Source of the DNA: Enterobacter cloacae complex sp. ECNIH7
GTDB taxonomy: Bacteria > Pseudomonadota > Gammaproteobacteria > Enterobacterales > Enterobacteriaceae
Reading direction: 5' to 3'
DNA: 64,000 nucleotides
Assembly: GCF_002208095.1 (NCBI RefSeq)
Contig: NZ_CP017990.1
Location: 4,154,001 to 4,218,000 of the forward strand
Part shown: one piece after another, positions 29,784 to 38,081 of the stretch
How the letters are laid out: every line of letters begins with the position of its first letter
How positions within the stretch are numbered: the stretch's first letter is position 1
The notes under the pieces: model-generated
Told to the model about the DNA's origin: nothing
Database searches by the model: none
The model's input: only the letters and a program-made list of their open reading frames with translations
Program-made: the position numbers and the translations under genes

Positions 29784-31328
29784 TTAATTTCTTCGTGCAA
29801 GCCATACGCTGTCCGGTGGACAGGTTCCTTTTCTGTAAATAATGTCAGCACTCAGCATGTATCCTGACATTTTGGTGTAACGACCGCTTTTGTCCGGCGT
29901 ATCGTATTTATGGTAATGCCAGAGGCCTTTACCATTTCGTGAATAATGAACGTTCAGAGCTTCAAAGCTTTTTTGTAACTCTGATTTATCCAGTGACTCG
30001 TTTGTATTCAGCGATAAATATTTAAAAAAACACTCAGGTGAAACAATGAATACAAACTGAGCCAGAATATGTGCAAAACTCTCGCCCTCATTGACACTAG
30101 CCGTACCGTCAAGGATTGAGGATTTCAGCCAGTCCAGAAACTTTTCTCCTGGAGTGCCAGATTCCATCCCGACCAGCGAAGGCTCTTCAGAAGAAGTAGT
30201 TTCAACCTTCTCTTCAACAACAGGAGCACCAGAGCCCGACATCTGGTCAAGCACGCTAAGAAATTCTGCGGTTGATACCGACTCATCCGGGACAGTTTCA
30301 TCACCTGTTCGTTCATCGGATGACTGTGTATCATGATTATCAAATGCCGAAAGCAACGTAACCTGACCGGTAACATCCTTAGCAGCATAATCACCTGTCT
30401 GGTTAGTATCGTAACCTATTGAAGCATTGTTAATTGGCTCTGGAACCGGTGTTATATTTTTGTGACTGGACGTTTGATGCATATCGTCGTCTATTAAATT
30501 TGGGATATTGTTTGTTCTGGATCCTTCCTCCCCTTCCTCCCCTGAGGTGATCACCTTATCGCTTTCAGAGGAGCTTGCTGTACCAGAAACGGTTCCTGAT
30601 TTATTGGCAACGCTGGCAAGCGCATCGCTGATGATGCTGTTGAGAATTCCAGACTGAGCTTTTTGTCCGCTGAGGTACAAAAATAGCGCACCTGAAATCG
30701 CCGGCCAGCGTTGAAGCCAGATAGCCGCAGCATCCGGGATGAGTTTACTGGCAATGTACATGCCGTTCATTGAAGCCGTTCTCCCCTGCCGGGGACGCAC
30801 CCGCCAGTTTGCACCGGGTATTTCCATCCCCGGACACCAGGCTTTTCCGTTCGCCAGGCTCCCTTCAATCTGCGACAACCAGTCAAGATGATGAAAAAGC
30901 CCAGCCCAGAACACTGCGCATATCCAGGCAGGCCCCTGCTCTGCCTGCTCCTCAGGCGTCGCTCCCGGAGGTAACATCATACCGCGTACCAGCCTCACGG
31001 CACTTGCGGCCACGGATAAACTGAGGTCAGTAAAGCTCCCTGGTGTGGCGAACGGCCCCGCCCAGGCTGCCGGTACTTCCTGAACGCGAGCAGCCATTTG
31101 CTCTAAGGGTTTTAGCCAGAATTCGTCAAAGGCTGACTGTGACAGTGGGCAATTTTCCCGCAACATCCGGACGTTCTTCTGTCGCTCCGCAGTTCCCAGT
31201 AACAACTGACCGGACAGTACGTTCCGGAACCCTCCCGCTTGTGCCGGCTGCACGGATGGCCTTACTGAGTATTCCGTTCCGACTGCCAGCCCAAGGCCTG
31301 TTAACCATTTCAGTCCACGCATAAGCAC
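29784..31328 (-). CDS. TraI_2-type (MOBH relaxase-like) protein with degenerate N-terminal motifs
   Basis: A 514-residue protein. Residues 1-235 resemble the N-terminal domain of TraI_2 relaxases of integrative elements (PLSQSAFDEFWLKPLEQMAA, LPPGATPEEQAEQGPAW, and near residue 225 ISGALFLYLSGQKAQSGIL). A long Ser/Glu/Thr-rich linker (about 245-385) follows, then the TraI_2_C domain (GEKFLDWLKSSILDG to GYMLSADIIYRKG). The His-rich and HD motifs expected in active members are missing: the positions read AWAGPFATPGSFTDLS and AGLFHHLDWLS. It may be inactive as a relaxase or serve another role. The pairing with the integrase is typical of ICE-like islands. Confidence 0.75.
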   Translation of the reverse strand: MLMRGLKWLTGLGLAVGTEYSVRPSVQPAQAGGFRNVLSGQLLLGTAERQKNVRMLRENCPLSQSAFDEFWLKPLEQMAARVQEVPAAWAGPFATPGSFTDLSLSVAASAVRLVRGMMLPPGATPEEQAEQGPAWICAVFWAGLFHHLDWLSQIEGSLANGKAWCPGMEIPGANWRVRPRQGRTASMNGMYIASKLIPDAAAIWLQRWPAISGALFLYLSGQKAQSGILNSIISDALASVANKSGTVSGTASSSESDKVITSGEEGEEGSRTNNIPNLIDDDMHQTSSHKNITPVPEPINNASIGYDTNQTGDYAAKDVTGQVTLLSAFDNHDTQSSDERTGDETVPDESVSTAEFLSVLDQMSGSGAPVVEEKVETTSSEEPSLVGMESGTPGEKFLDWLKSSILDGTASVNEGESFAHILAQFVFIVSPECFFKYLSLNTNESLDKSELQKSFEALNVHYSRNGKGLWHYHKYDTPDKSGRYTKMSGYMLSADIIYRKGTCPPDSVWLARRN

Positions 31329-31456
31329 CCCATAACCAAATACCGAATTGACGCTACGCTATGGAGACGGTTGTATTTTGCAAGTCAAAAGCCTTAGTTC
31401 CTGATTAAACAAAACGAACTTGCATTAATCCTTAAAGGCCGGTTCACAGTTTTCAG

Positions 31457-32080
31457 ATGAAGAGAATTAATCAGCATGCTTCCTTAAGCGCCATCAGAAA
31501 TCTGAGGGAAGCTACAGGAATGCAAAGATTAGTGGTCTCTGGAATTATCCTCTGCTGGGGTCTTGCGAGTTACGGGCTCATCGCTTTAATTACGGGGTAT
31601 CAGGATGGGATGGTGTATCTCTGGGGGCTTGTATTGATATCCCCTTTTTCTCTGAGAGTGGTGAACTGGATGCAGCGCAGACTCATCAGCCAGCCCTGCA
31701 TCCTGAGCTACCATAAGCGCAGCTCAAGGATATTCGTGCATCTGTCGCCAAACCAGCCAACCGTCAGTATTTCATCCGAACGTGTGGCCTGGTTCTGGAA
31801 TGGAGTGCTAACCAGTATAGAGGACGCTCTCAGTGGCAGAGAGAACACCATCGTGATTGCCTCCCATCTCCTCACCTCTTATCGAATTAAACGTATCAGA
31901 AGGCATCTTCAGATTCAGGCCGGACATTACCGAAGCCATGTCATACATGTCCCCTTCACACCCGCTGCGCGTGCAGTTATGCAACTGGAAATTCTTCTTG
32001 CACAGTGGCGCTGGCGTGTACCGTCCAGAACGTTATGGCCCGTTCTTGTCATACGAAAAACTTTCAATCCGGAAAAATAA
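31457..32080 (+). CDS. Hypothetical membrane protein
   Basis: A 207-residue protein I do not recognise. Two hydrophobic helices lie near residues 25-45 (VVSGIILCWGLASYGLIALI) and 50-68 (MVYLWGLVLISPFSLRVVNW), then a basic, probably cytoplasmic domain of about 135 residues. It is divergent from the TraI_2 gene with 128 bp between the starts. It sits among conjugation-related genes, but no role can be assigned. Confidence 0.6.
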   Translation: MKRINQHASLSAIRNLREATGMQRLVVSGIILCWGLASYGLIALITGYQDGMVYLWGLVLISPFSLRVVNWMQRRLISQPCILSYHKRSSRIFVHLSPNQPTVSISSERVAWFWNGVLTSIEDALSGRENTIVIASHLLTSYRIKRIRRHLQIQAGHYRSHVIHVPFTPAARAVMQLEILLAQWRWRVPSRTLWPVLVIRKTFNPEK

Positions 32081-32118
32081 TTTCCCCTGTTTTGATTTTT
32101 CACCCGTTGTCACACTGG

Positions 32119-32203
32119 CTACATCAATGTAGTCGATCTGAACGATCGATTTTCATCGTTATACATCCACTCTGGTGCGCGGTAACGTATCCACAGTGGA
32201 TAC
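32119..32203. promoter_or_regulatory. Three palindromes upstream of the RHH/HTH regulator
   Basis: CTACATCAATGTAG (32119-32132, CTACAT/ATGTAG), ACGAT...ATCGT (32142-32159) and GTATCCACAGTGGATAC (32187-32203, perfect 8-bp arms around one base). They lie in the 176 bp before the regulator gene and are candidate operators for it or for another island regulator. Confidence 0.5.
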
Positions 32204-32256
32204 AATAATTAATAACTTAAGTCGAATTAATGTATTAGCCAACACCGGGAAATTAT

Positions 32257-33273
32257 ATGAACCGTCTGAACGTCACCTCCATCCTTGCCAGTATCATCAC
32301 TGAACGGGATGAAAATATGCAGCAGCTGGTAGCCCAGCTTTCGGACGGAAAGAAAACGTCTGGCAGCCCTATTGCAATACGTTTTAAACCAGCTGTCAGG
32401 GATTTCGTCACACTGGTATCAGGACGCCTGGGTATTTCATCAGCTGAACTGGTCAATATTCTCGTCGAGGGTATCATGCGCGAGACGCTTATCCCCCGAC
32501 AGGCTGTGATCACACATATCCACGAACGGTTCTGGCTGCTGATGGATGAGCACCGCCTGTCGGTACTGGACGTGGCTCGCCTGCTCTCGGACTGGAATAT
32601 CGGTCTGAGCGTTCTGGAAAGCCGTGAAAGAACGATGGATTACTTAACTGCACCTTTGCTGAAACAGCTATCTGACTGGTTCTGTGTAAGTACCAGATGG
32701 CTGGAAGGAAGTGATCCCCGGCCAGTGTACCTGACCGCTTTCAGCGAATGGATTCAGGTTGCCATGATAATTAAAAAAAGAATTCAGGAATATACATCTG
32801 ACGACAACCTGACCCGTCCTGACATATTCCTGGTCAGAGAGAATCAATACACCTCAGGAGATATCAAAGACGAATCCGGACATGTTTTCATTTTTATTCG
32901 GCGCTATAAAACCGTTAATAACACAACAATTCGTGTAGTTGAATGTATCGGGCATTGTCCATCTTCAGGTACTTATAAAACACAACTTAATTCATTCCTG
33001 AGTATGAGCAACATTCTCTTCAGAGCGCATATTCTCAACAGTTTCGACACATTTTATGCATCCGGTTATTTACTGGATGCGCTGAGAGAAGGAAAGATAC
33101 TTCCGGCCGCTGCACTGTGGGAAATTCAGAAACTTCAACAAACAGAGTCAGGTAAGTTTTCTCAAAATATATGGACCGAAGAGGAAAGAGAACCTTTTCT
33201 TTTCCCTGAGGAATTTATAACACCAGAATGGAGTAAATTTGTTAGCCAAATAACAGCCCTCAATATTAAGTGA
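32257..33273 (+). CDS. Putative island transcriptional regulator (RHH plus HTH-like)
   Basis: A 338-residue protein. Residues about 37-77 (PIAIRFKPAVRDFVTLVSGR then LGISSAELVNILVEGIMRE) read as a ribbon-helix-helix DNA-binding motif, and about 85-150 (HRLSVLDVARLLSDWNIGLS, LKQLSDWFCVSTRWLEG) as an XRE-like helical segment. The remaining C-terminal 185 residues are not recognised. The palindromes just upstream fit autoregulation. The assignment rests on local pattern only. Confidence 0.5.
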   Translation: MNRLNVTSILASIITERDENMQQLVAQLSDGKKTSGSPIAIRFKPAVRDFVTLVSGRLGISSAELVNILVEGIMRETLIPRQAVITHIHERFWLLMDEHRLSVLDVARLLSDWNIGLSVLESRERTMDYLTAPLLKQLSDWFCVSTRWLEGSDPRPVYLTAFSEWIQVAMIIKKRIQEYTSDDNLTRPDIFLVRENQYTSGDIKDESGHVFIFIRRYKTVNNTTIRVVECIGHCPSSGTYKTQLNSFLSMSNILFRAHILNSFDTFYASGYLLDALREGKILPAAALWEIQKLQQTESGKFSQNIWTEEEREPFLFPEEFITPEWSKFVSQITALNIK

Positions 33274-33360
33274 AATAATCAGTCAGACACATTGTTTTAT
33301 TGGTGCACCAGCGCCAGGGGATTTTTTTGCCTTAAACACCATAAACGACAAAGGATATAA

Positions 33361-34578
33361 ATGATGAAAGCTTCAATTTCAATGATTACACGCTGCGTTT
33401 CCCTTGCTCTTCTGGTTTCCGCAGCGCCGTCGGTTAATGCTGCGACGAACTGGATGGAGGCACGCGGTGATGCTATGGGTGGCACCGGCGTGGCATCCGC
33501 GCACTACGGTACTGCGGCTCTGTCTAACCCTGCTCTGTTAACTACGTCCGGACCAACCGATGATTTCAGCCTGGTGCTGCCATCGGTGGGCGCCCAGGTC
33601 TCTGACCCGGATAAAACCGTGGATAAAGCGGATGATGTTAAGGACCTCTGGGATCGTTTCGACAGCGCCGTCGCTAATCAGTCCGGTGTCAGCGAAAGCG
33701 CCGCGGCACTCAAGAGTAAGCTTCAGGATTTGAAAAACACACATGCGAACGGCCAGGTCGGGGCTTCAGTTATTGCAACTGTGCCGAACCAGACACTACC
33801 GTTCGCCGTTGTGGTGAAATCATGGGGTACTGTCTCTGTCGATGGTAAGGTCAGCGATCACGACCTGGAATACCTCGACAAGGTCGCCGATGGCACAATC
33901 CCCCCTTCTGCAGTGGATACTGACTCACTTACGTCAAGAGCCTACGGTCGTGCGGCTGTGATCACCGATGTCGGAGTGGCCATGGCGCATGAGTTCGAAA
34001 CTGCAGGACATGCCTGGTCCTTTGGTATCACACCAAAATACCAGCGCGTTGACCTGTTTAACTACAACGTTTCCGTCAGTAATTTTGACAAAAACGACAT
34101 TGACTCCAGCGAGTACCGCAATACCAAAACCGGTTTTAACGCCGACGTCGGTCTGTCCACAAACCTGAACGACAACTGGACTCTTGGTCTGGCCGTACAA
34201 AATATCATCCCCCGCTCAATCGATACCAAAGAAGTAAATGGTGAAAAGGGAACGTTCAGGATTAAACCGCAGGCCACTGCCGGCGCCTCATGGCACAACA
34301 GCTTCATCACAACCGCGCTCGATGTCGACCTGACTGAGGCGAGTGGTTTCACCAGTGATAATAAGCGTCAGTTTGCAAGTCTGGGTGCCGAGATTAATGC
34401 CTGGAACTGGATGCAGGTGCGCGCGGGATACCGCCAGAACATGGCTTCCGGAGAAGGCAATGCTTTCACTGCCGGCCTGGGGTTCTCTCCGTTTGATGTG
34501 GTTCACCTGGATATCACGGGCATCGCAGGCACTGATCGTACCTACGGGGCGGTTGCACAACTTCAATTCACTTTCTGA
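33361..34578 (+). CDS. Plasmid-type TraF_2 outer-membrane beta-barrel protein
   Basis: A 405-residue exported protein annotated in plasmids as conjugal transfer TraF (PF13729 type), unlike the thioredoxin-like F TraF. The signal peptide ends SVNAA; the mature N-terminus NWMEARGDAMGGTGVASAHY resembles FadL/OmpP1 starts. Repeated amphipathic strands with aromatic ends follow, and the last residues GAVAQLQFTF end in Phe, the BAM signal. ATG 33361 or 33364 may start it. It probably forms an operon with the lipoprotein gene. Confidence 0.82.
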   Translation: MMKASISMITRCVSLALLVSAAPSVNAATNWMEARGDAMGGTGVASAHYGTAALSNPALLTTSGPTDDFSLVLPSVGAQVSDPDKTVDKADDVKDLWDRFDSAVANQSGVSESAAALKSKLQDLKNTHANGQVGASVIATVPNQTLPFAVVVKSWGTVSVDGKVSDHDLEYLDKVADGTIPPSAVDTDSLTSRAYGRAAVITDVGVAMAHEFETAGHAWSFGITPKYQRVDLFNYNVSVSNFDKNDIDSSEYRNTKTGFNADVGLSTNLNDNWTLGLAVQNIIPRSIDTKEVNGEKGTFRIKPQATAGASWHNSFITTALDVDLTEASGFTSDNKRQFASLGAEINAWNWMQVRAGYRQNMASGEGNAFTAGLGFSPFDVVHLDITGIAGTDRTYGAVAQLQFTF

Positions 34579-34635
34579 TCCAGCAAAATGAAGGGGCTGT
34601 TTACTGACAGCCCTGGAAGTCCTCAGGAGAACACT

Positions 34636-35181
34636 ATGAAAAAACTCATTCTTTGCTCAGGTATCTCTTTTGTACTTATGGCTCTTGCTGGGTGTAGCCA
34701 GAACCAGCTCAATCAGTTTCAGCGGCAACTGTCAGATGTCAGCACGATGATATCACCTGGTGAGCAGCATCCTTCTGAAAAAGAGGCTGAACGTAATGAG
34801 ATTGCCCAGGCATTCAGCCTGCCAGTCGGCGTAGATACTGCTGCACTACGCCTGAAGCAGCATTATGGTTTTCCTTCTGATGAAGACGTTTCAGCCGCAA
34901 GAAACAATGGTCAGGGAAATGCTGGCTGGTCAGCATCGGCAATTTCAGAAGGTGCCAGTTGGTCAGCCCAACCTGGGTCTTATTATCGCATGAGCCGGAA
35001 CTGGGCAGCTAATGATCGTCTGACAATAGAAGTCACAGGCGATGCTAAACGCAGCAACGTGACCGCAATTTATCGTTCCTCCAATCCGGAGCATCTTAAA
35101 CCTGAATGGACCGCGCGCCTGTGGAAACAAATTCCGGAAGTCGCACGCGGTACGAAGGTTAGTCGGGAGGTCGGGCAATGA
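34636..35181 (+). CDS. Putative lipoprotein downstream of the TraF_2 barrel
   Basis: A 181-residue protein starting MKKLILCSGISFVLMALAGC; LAGC is a lipobox, so residue 20 would be the lipidated Cys. The mature part is Gln/Ser-rich with no domain I know; the last 60 residues (RLTIEVTGDAKRSNVTAIYR) look like a small beta-rich domain. The ATG at 34636 has AGGAGAA upstream; the frame is open from 34588. It follows the barrel gene by 57 bp and overlaps the next gene (ATGA). Confidence 0.75.
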   Translation: MKKLILCSGISFVLMALAGCSQNQLNQFQRQLSDVSTMISPGEQHPSEKEAERNEIAQAFSLPVGVDTAALRLKQHYGFPSDEDVSAARNNGQGNAGWSASAISEGASWSAQPGSYYRMSRNWAANDRLTIEVTGDAKRSNVTAIYRSSNPEHLKPEWTARLWKQIPEVARGTKVSREVGQ

Positions 35182-35864
35182 GCAAGTCACCTTCTCCACG
35201 GCCGCAGGAGACTGATATGTCCAGTTTACCAACTGGTGAAAATATCAAAGCCATTGAAAAGCTAATTAGCGATGCCTCAGAGGTTATTGCAAAGCGAGAG
35301 CGCTCAGTCAGACGTGCAGAACGAAATCTGGAAATAGCCGAAGACCACCTTGCAGACCTGGAAAATCAGAGAGATGAACTCGTCATAGCGAGCTGGGGAG
35401 ATGCTCCCAACTGGCATGGAATATTTAGTATGAGTGAGGATGCCTCAACCACCATGCGAGCATACCGTGATAAATGGGTCGGTACGATCGCAGGTCTGCG
35501 TCTGACTGCCTTCGGCAATATTTATACCGGACAGTCAGTTTACGGGATCGGTTTCACAACAAAGTCTGAAGAAGAACTGGAGCAAACAATCCGGATGGTG
35601 GAGTTTGTTCTGCCGTACCTTATTGCTGATGAGCGAAAAGAAAAATCATTAATGATTTATAACTACCCCGCGGTGGACTGCTGCCACAGCTTCGTTTTTA
35701 ATATCGAAACAGGTACATATGGCATCGCCACAGATCGCTTTATGTCACGTCAGGAAACGATGGAGTTTCCCTCACTGGAATTCGCACTTCGTCATCTCCA
35801 GGCAAACACCTTAATAGACGATGTAGATAAACGGAAAAGCCTGAACGATGAGGTGACGGAATGA
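35178..35864 (+). CDS. Hypothetical protein with N-terminal coiled coil
   Basis: A 228-residue protein (215 from the alternative ATG at 35217, which also has a good AGGAG site). Residues about 25-70 are a charged heptad-like helix (EVIAKRERSVRRAERNLEIA). The rest is globular and not recognised. It overlaps the lipoprotein gene upstream and the small gene downstream by ATGA, so the three are one translational unit. Confidence 0.7.
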   Translation: MSKSPSPRPQETDMSSLPTGENIKAIEKLISDASEVIAKRERSVRRAERNLEIAEDHLADLENQRDELVIASWGDAPNWHGIFSMSEDASTTMRAYRDKWVGTIAGLRLTAFGNIYTGQSVYGIGFTTKSEEELEQTIRMVEFVLPYLIADERKEKSLMIYNYPAVDCCHSFVFNIETGTYGIATDRFMSRQETMEFPSLEFALRHLQANTLIDDVDKRKSLNDEVTE

Positions 35865-36139
35865 AAGATGTGTACTGGGTAGTCGAAGCCAACGGGAAGG
35901 AAATTGGCGCTATGACACTGGATGAGTTTGAAGACATCCACAAGTCCGTGAAGGCAAACTGGATGAACAGGATCGTTGCCGTTATCAGGTTTTTCTTTTT
36001 CCCTGCATATAAGAAAACAGGCCTGTACTGGCCTGAAATTGAAGAGGAAGTAAAAGCACTTTTGCAGGTCAGAACTGATGCTCCGCTCACCATTAAATTC
36101 GTTCGCGGAGAAATGCCAACTCAGATAAGACTACTATAA
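35861..36139 (+). CDS. Small hypothetical protein
   Basis: A 92-residue protein, MKDVYWVVEANGKEIGAMTL at the start. A short hydrophobic stretch (IVAVIRFFFFP, near residue 40) could touch a membrane. No family recognised. Last gene of the run that starts with the TraF_2 barrel; a terminator hairpin follows. Confidence 0.6.
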   Translation: MKDVYWVVEANGKEIGAMTLDEFEDIHKSVKANWMNRIVAVIRFFFFPAYKKTGLYWPEIEEEVKALLQVRTDAPLTIKFVRGEMPTQIRLL

Positions 36140-36188
36140 CGGCCAGTAGCAAGATGCTGCCTCATCAACCATTCAATCTCTATACCCA

Positions 36189-36222
36189 ATAAAAAAGCCC
36201 CCGGGAGGGAGCTTTTTATTAT
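36189..36222. terminator. Bidirectional terminator between convergent operons
   Basis: AAAAAAGCCCCCGGGAGGGA followed by GCTTTTTATT: AAAAAGC and GCTTTTT arms around a GC-rich core. It works for the rightward barrel operon and, read the other way, after the methylase-like gene. Confidence 0.8.
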
Positions 36223-36906
36223 TCAGGCGGCCTGATTCAGGACATGACGTAAACGACCGGGCCAGTTGCCCTGGTAATGCGCAAACGTATGCAACACACG
36301 ACGGCGTTCATCGCAAAGAGAGTTGCCAATAACCACTTCACCTGGCACTCCACACAGCGTTAACTGAATATAAGCCATCCCCGCAGCCAGCGGATCGATA
36401 TCAGTAGCTGAAACCCACAAATACCGGTGTGGTGAATAACCGGCATCGCGCAGCACAGTGGCAAATGCGAGCGCCATACATCCCGCGCCACAGGCTGGCT
36501 CCGCCAGGGTAATAAAAGGCTTGTCCGCAAAATTATCAGCAACGTTGCCGAGCTGCATGCGCGCCATCATGATGCCCACATCCCATGGGGTAAAAAACTG
36601 ACCACGATATTTATCACCCAGTTCAAGCTGCATGAAAACCTGTCCAAGAAAATCCCCCGGTGAATCATCCAGCCCATTGACAACATGGGCCAGCAATTCT
36701 GCCATACGGACTACATCCTTCTTTTCATAACGTGCAACTATGCGCAGATATTTCTGCTCCCGCTTTTCGCAGAAACTGAGGGCATTCTGAAGAGCAATAA
36801 CGCTGCAACTGATGAAGTCTTCAAAAACCTGATGTCGATGGTGATAACGAGCAGTCTGGTTGAAAAGCGAAATGAACGCCTTTTCATGGTTTATTAGATT
36901 TTTCAT
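36223..36906 (-). CDS. N-6 DNA methylase-like protein lacking an evident NPPY motif
   Basis: A 227-residue protein like the plasmid-borne short HsdM/N6_Mtase homologues. SAM-binding motif I is LAEPACGAGCMALAFA, preceded by the family GQFFTPWDVGIMMARM. DIDPLAAGMAYIQLTLCG matches the following strand and helix. The catalytic NPPY/NPPF tetrad normally found after this is not visible, so it may bind SAM without methylating DNA. ATG 36906 is chosen: GGAG is upstream and the open frame to 36984 runs through the leader hairpin. Confidence 0.75.
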   Translation of the reverse strand: MKNLINHEKAFISLFNQTARYHHRHQVFEDFISCSVIALQNALSFCEKREQKYLRIVARYEKKDVVRMAELLAHVVNGLDDSPGDFLGQVFMQLELGDKYRGQFFTPWDVGIMMARMQLGNVADNFADKPFITLAEPACGAGCMALAFATVLRDAGYSPHRYLWVSATDIDPLAAGMAYIQLTLCGVPGEVVIGNSLCDERRRVLHTFAHYQGNWPGRLRHVLNQAA

Positions 36907-36975
36907 GCATGTCTCCTTTAACGGGAAACACGCCCCTGACAGGGAAACAGTGTTTCCCGTCAGGGTGAAAAAAAG
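36907..36975 (-). promoter_or_regulatory. Structured 5' leader a (methylase-like gene)
   Basis: Minus strand. Hairpin 1: CCCTGAC-GGGAAA / TTTCCC-T-GTCAGGG (36934-36965). Shine-Dalgarno hairpin: GTGTTTCC (36924-36931) with GGAGACAT (36909-36916), two G-U pairs. ACGGGAAACAC of hairpin 1 is also complementary over 11 bases to GTGTTTCCCGT, the strand that masks the ribosome site. Confidence 0.7.
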
Positions 36976-37036
36976 CCACAACAAGTGTTGTGGCCAGTAT
37001 GTTGAACCGGTTAGCCCGGGTTATCCTGGTTTAGTG

Positions 37037-37990
37037 TCAGGCCCGAATGCTCCCGTATTGTGCCGCTGGCGCCGCATATGGCGTTACCGCTGTGGTTTCC
37101 GTAGAGACAAGGTACATTCTTGCTGTTTCACCGTTGCTCAGTTGCTGCATTTCTTCCGGCCAGGGGCCACTGTCAACGTGATCACCGCGGTCAAAACAGT
37201 TATATCCGGAAAAACCTTCATCCACTGATTTCCAGTAATGACGGATCTCACAGTCAAACAGCTCTGACATCTCACCCATAACCTCTCCAGATGGCGGGTA
37301 CCAGGGGGTATCGAACGTCAGTAATATCGTGCCCAGTGATTCACGGCTCCAGTTGGCTTTATGACCAGCCGGGAACTCCACACCATACAGCTGCGTGTAA
37401 AGATCTGCAGTTGTGTTAAGCCCCCGGAACAAACCACTGTTACCGTTCAGCTCAGTTGCAAGACGTGACGGCATTATCATCAGCATATCGCAGGGACAAC
37501 TCGCGGCCGGCATTATACTGAGCCATTCCCAACGCTCCTGCGGATCGAACTGTTCCCCGAAGCTGGCAACACCAAACCAGTCAGCATAGTGAACAGCCAT
37601 CAACTGGGACATTATCTGGCGCGATGAAACTGGAATACTCTCCCATTTAAGTGTTTCCAGGCCGGACTGAACCCAGATCTTCTCCATACGTGCAATAGTA
37701 GCGCTGTCGAGCCACGCATCCTTTTCCATTAATTCCAGGAAATGCTGGAACGCCTGGTTTGCCGAAGTAGAAGCCCCCGTACCGGCGGCCGTAAGCATCG
37801 GATAAGCAGTAAACTCTGTCGCTTTTGTTGGCTTAAGTATCCCGGCACATCCAGCAAGAAACAGCTTTATGGCCTGCCGTATGGCATGTCGATAACGCGG
37901 AGTTTCAGTGCCGGCAATCCAGGACTGCATCACGTCAATACAAACAGATTTCGCAGTGATTTCCAGACGGTTTTTGCACCATGAAAACAT
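37037..37990 (-). CDS. DUF1281 (YubP/Api92-like) protein
   Basis: A 317-residue protein of a family common on conjugative plasmids and phages, with a ferredoxin-like C-terminal domain and unknown function. Typical features: N-terminal MFSWCKNRLEITAKS and C-terminal GTILLTFDTPWYPPSGEVMG then MSELFDCEIRHYW. Cytoplasmic by appearance. Preceded by structured leader b. Confidence 0.75.
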   Translation of the reverse strand: MFSWCKNRLEITAKSVCIDVMQSWIAGTETPRYRHAIRQAIKLFLAGCAGILKPTKATEFTAYPMLTAAGTGASTSANQAFQHFLELMEKDAWLDSATIARMEKIWVQSGLETLKWESIPVSSRQIMSQLMAVHYADWFGVASFGEQFDPQERWEWLSIMPAASCPCDMLMIMPSRLATELNGNSGLFRGLNTTADLYTQLYGVEFPAGHKANWSRESLGTILLTFDTPWYPPSGEVMGEMSELFDCEIRHYWKSVDEGFSGYNCFDRGDHVDSGPWPEEMQQLSNGETARMYLVSTETTAVTPYAAPAAQYGSIRA

Positions 37991-38060
37991 AGTTATTACT
38001 CCTCTTTAGTTTAGACAGAGGGCATCTCCCTGAGGAGATACCCTCAGGGGATGCTGATGA
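37991..38060 (-). promoter_or_regulatory. Structured 5' leader b (DUF1281 gene)
   Basis: Minus strand. Hairpin 1: CCCTGAGG / CCTCAGGG (38028-38049). Ribosome-site hairpin: CCTCT (38017-38021 region) with AGAGG (38001-38005). GAGGGTAT of hairpin 1 can pair instead with ATGCCCTC, the masking strand (8 bp, one G-U). Confidence 0.65.
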
Positions 38061-38081
38061 CCAGAGCCATCAAGTTTATTG

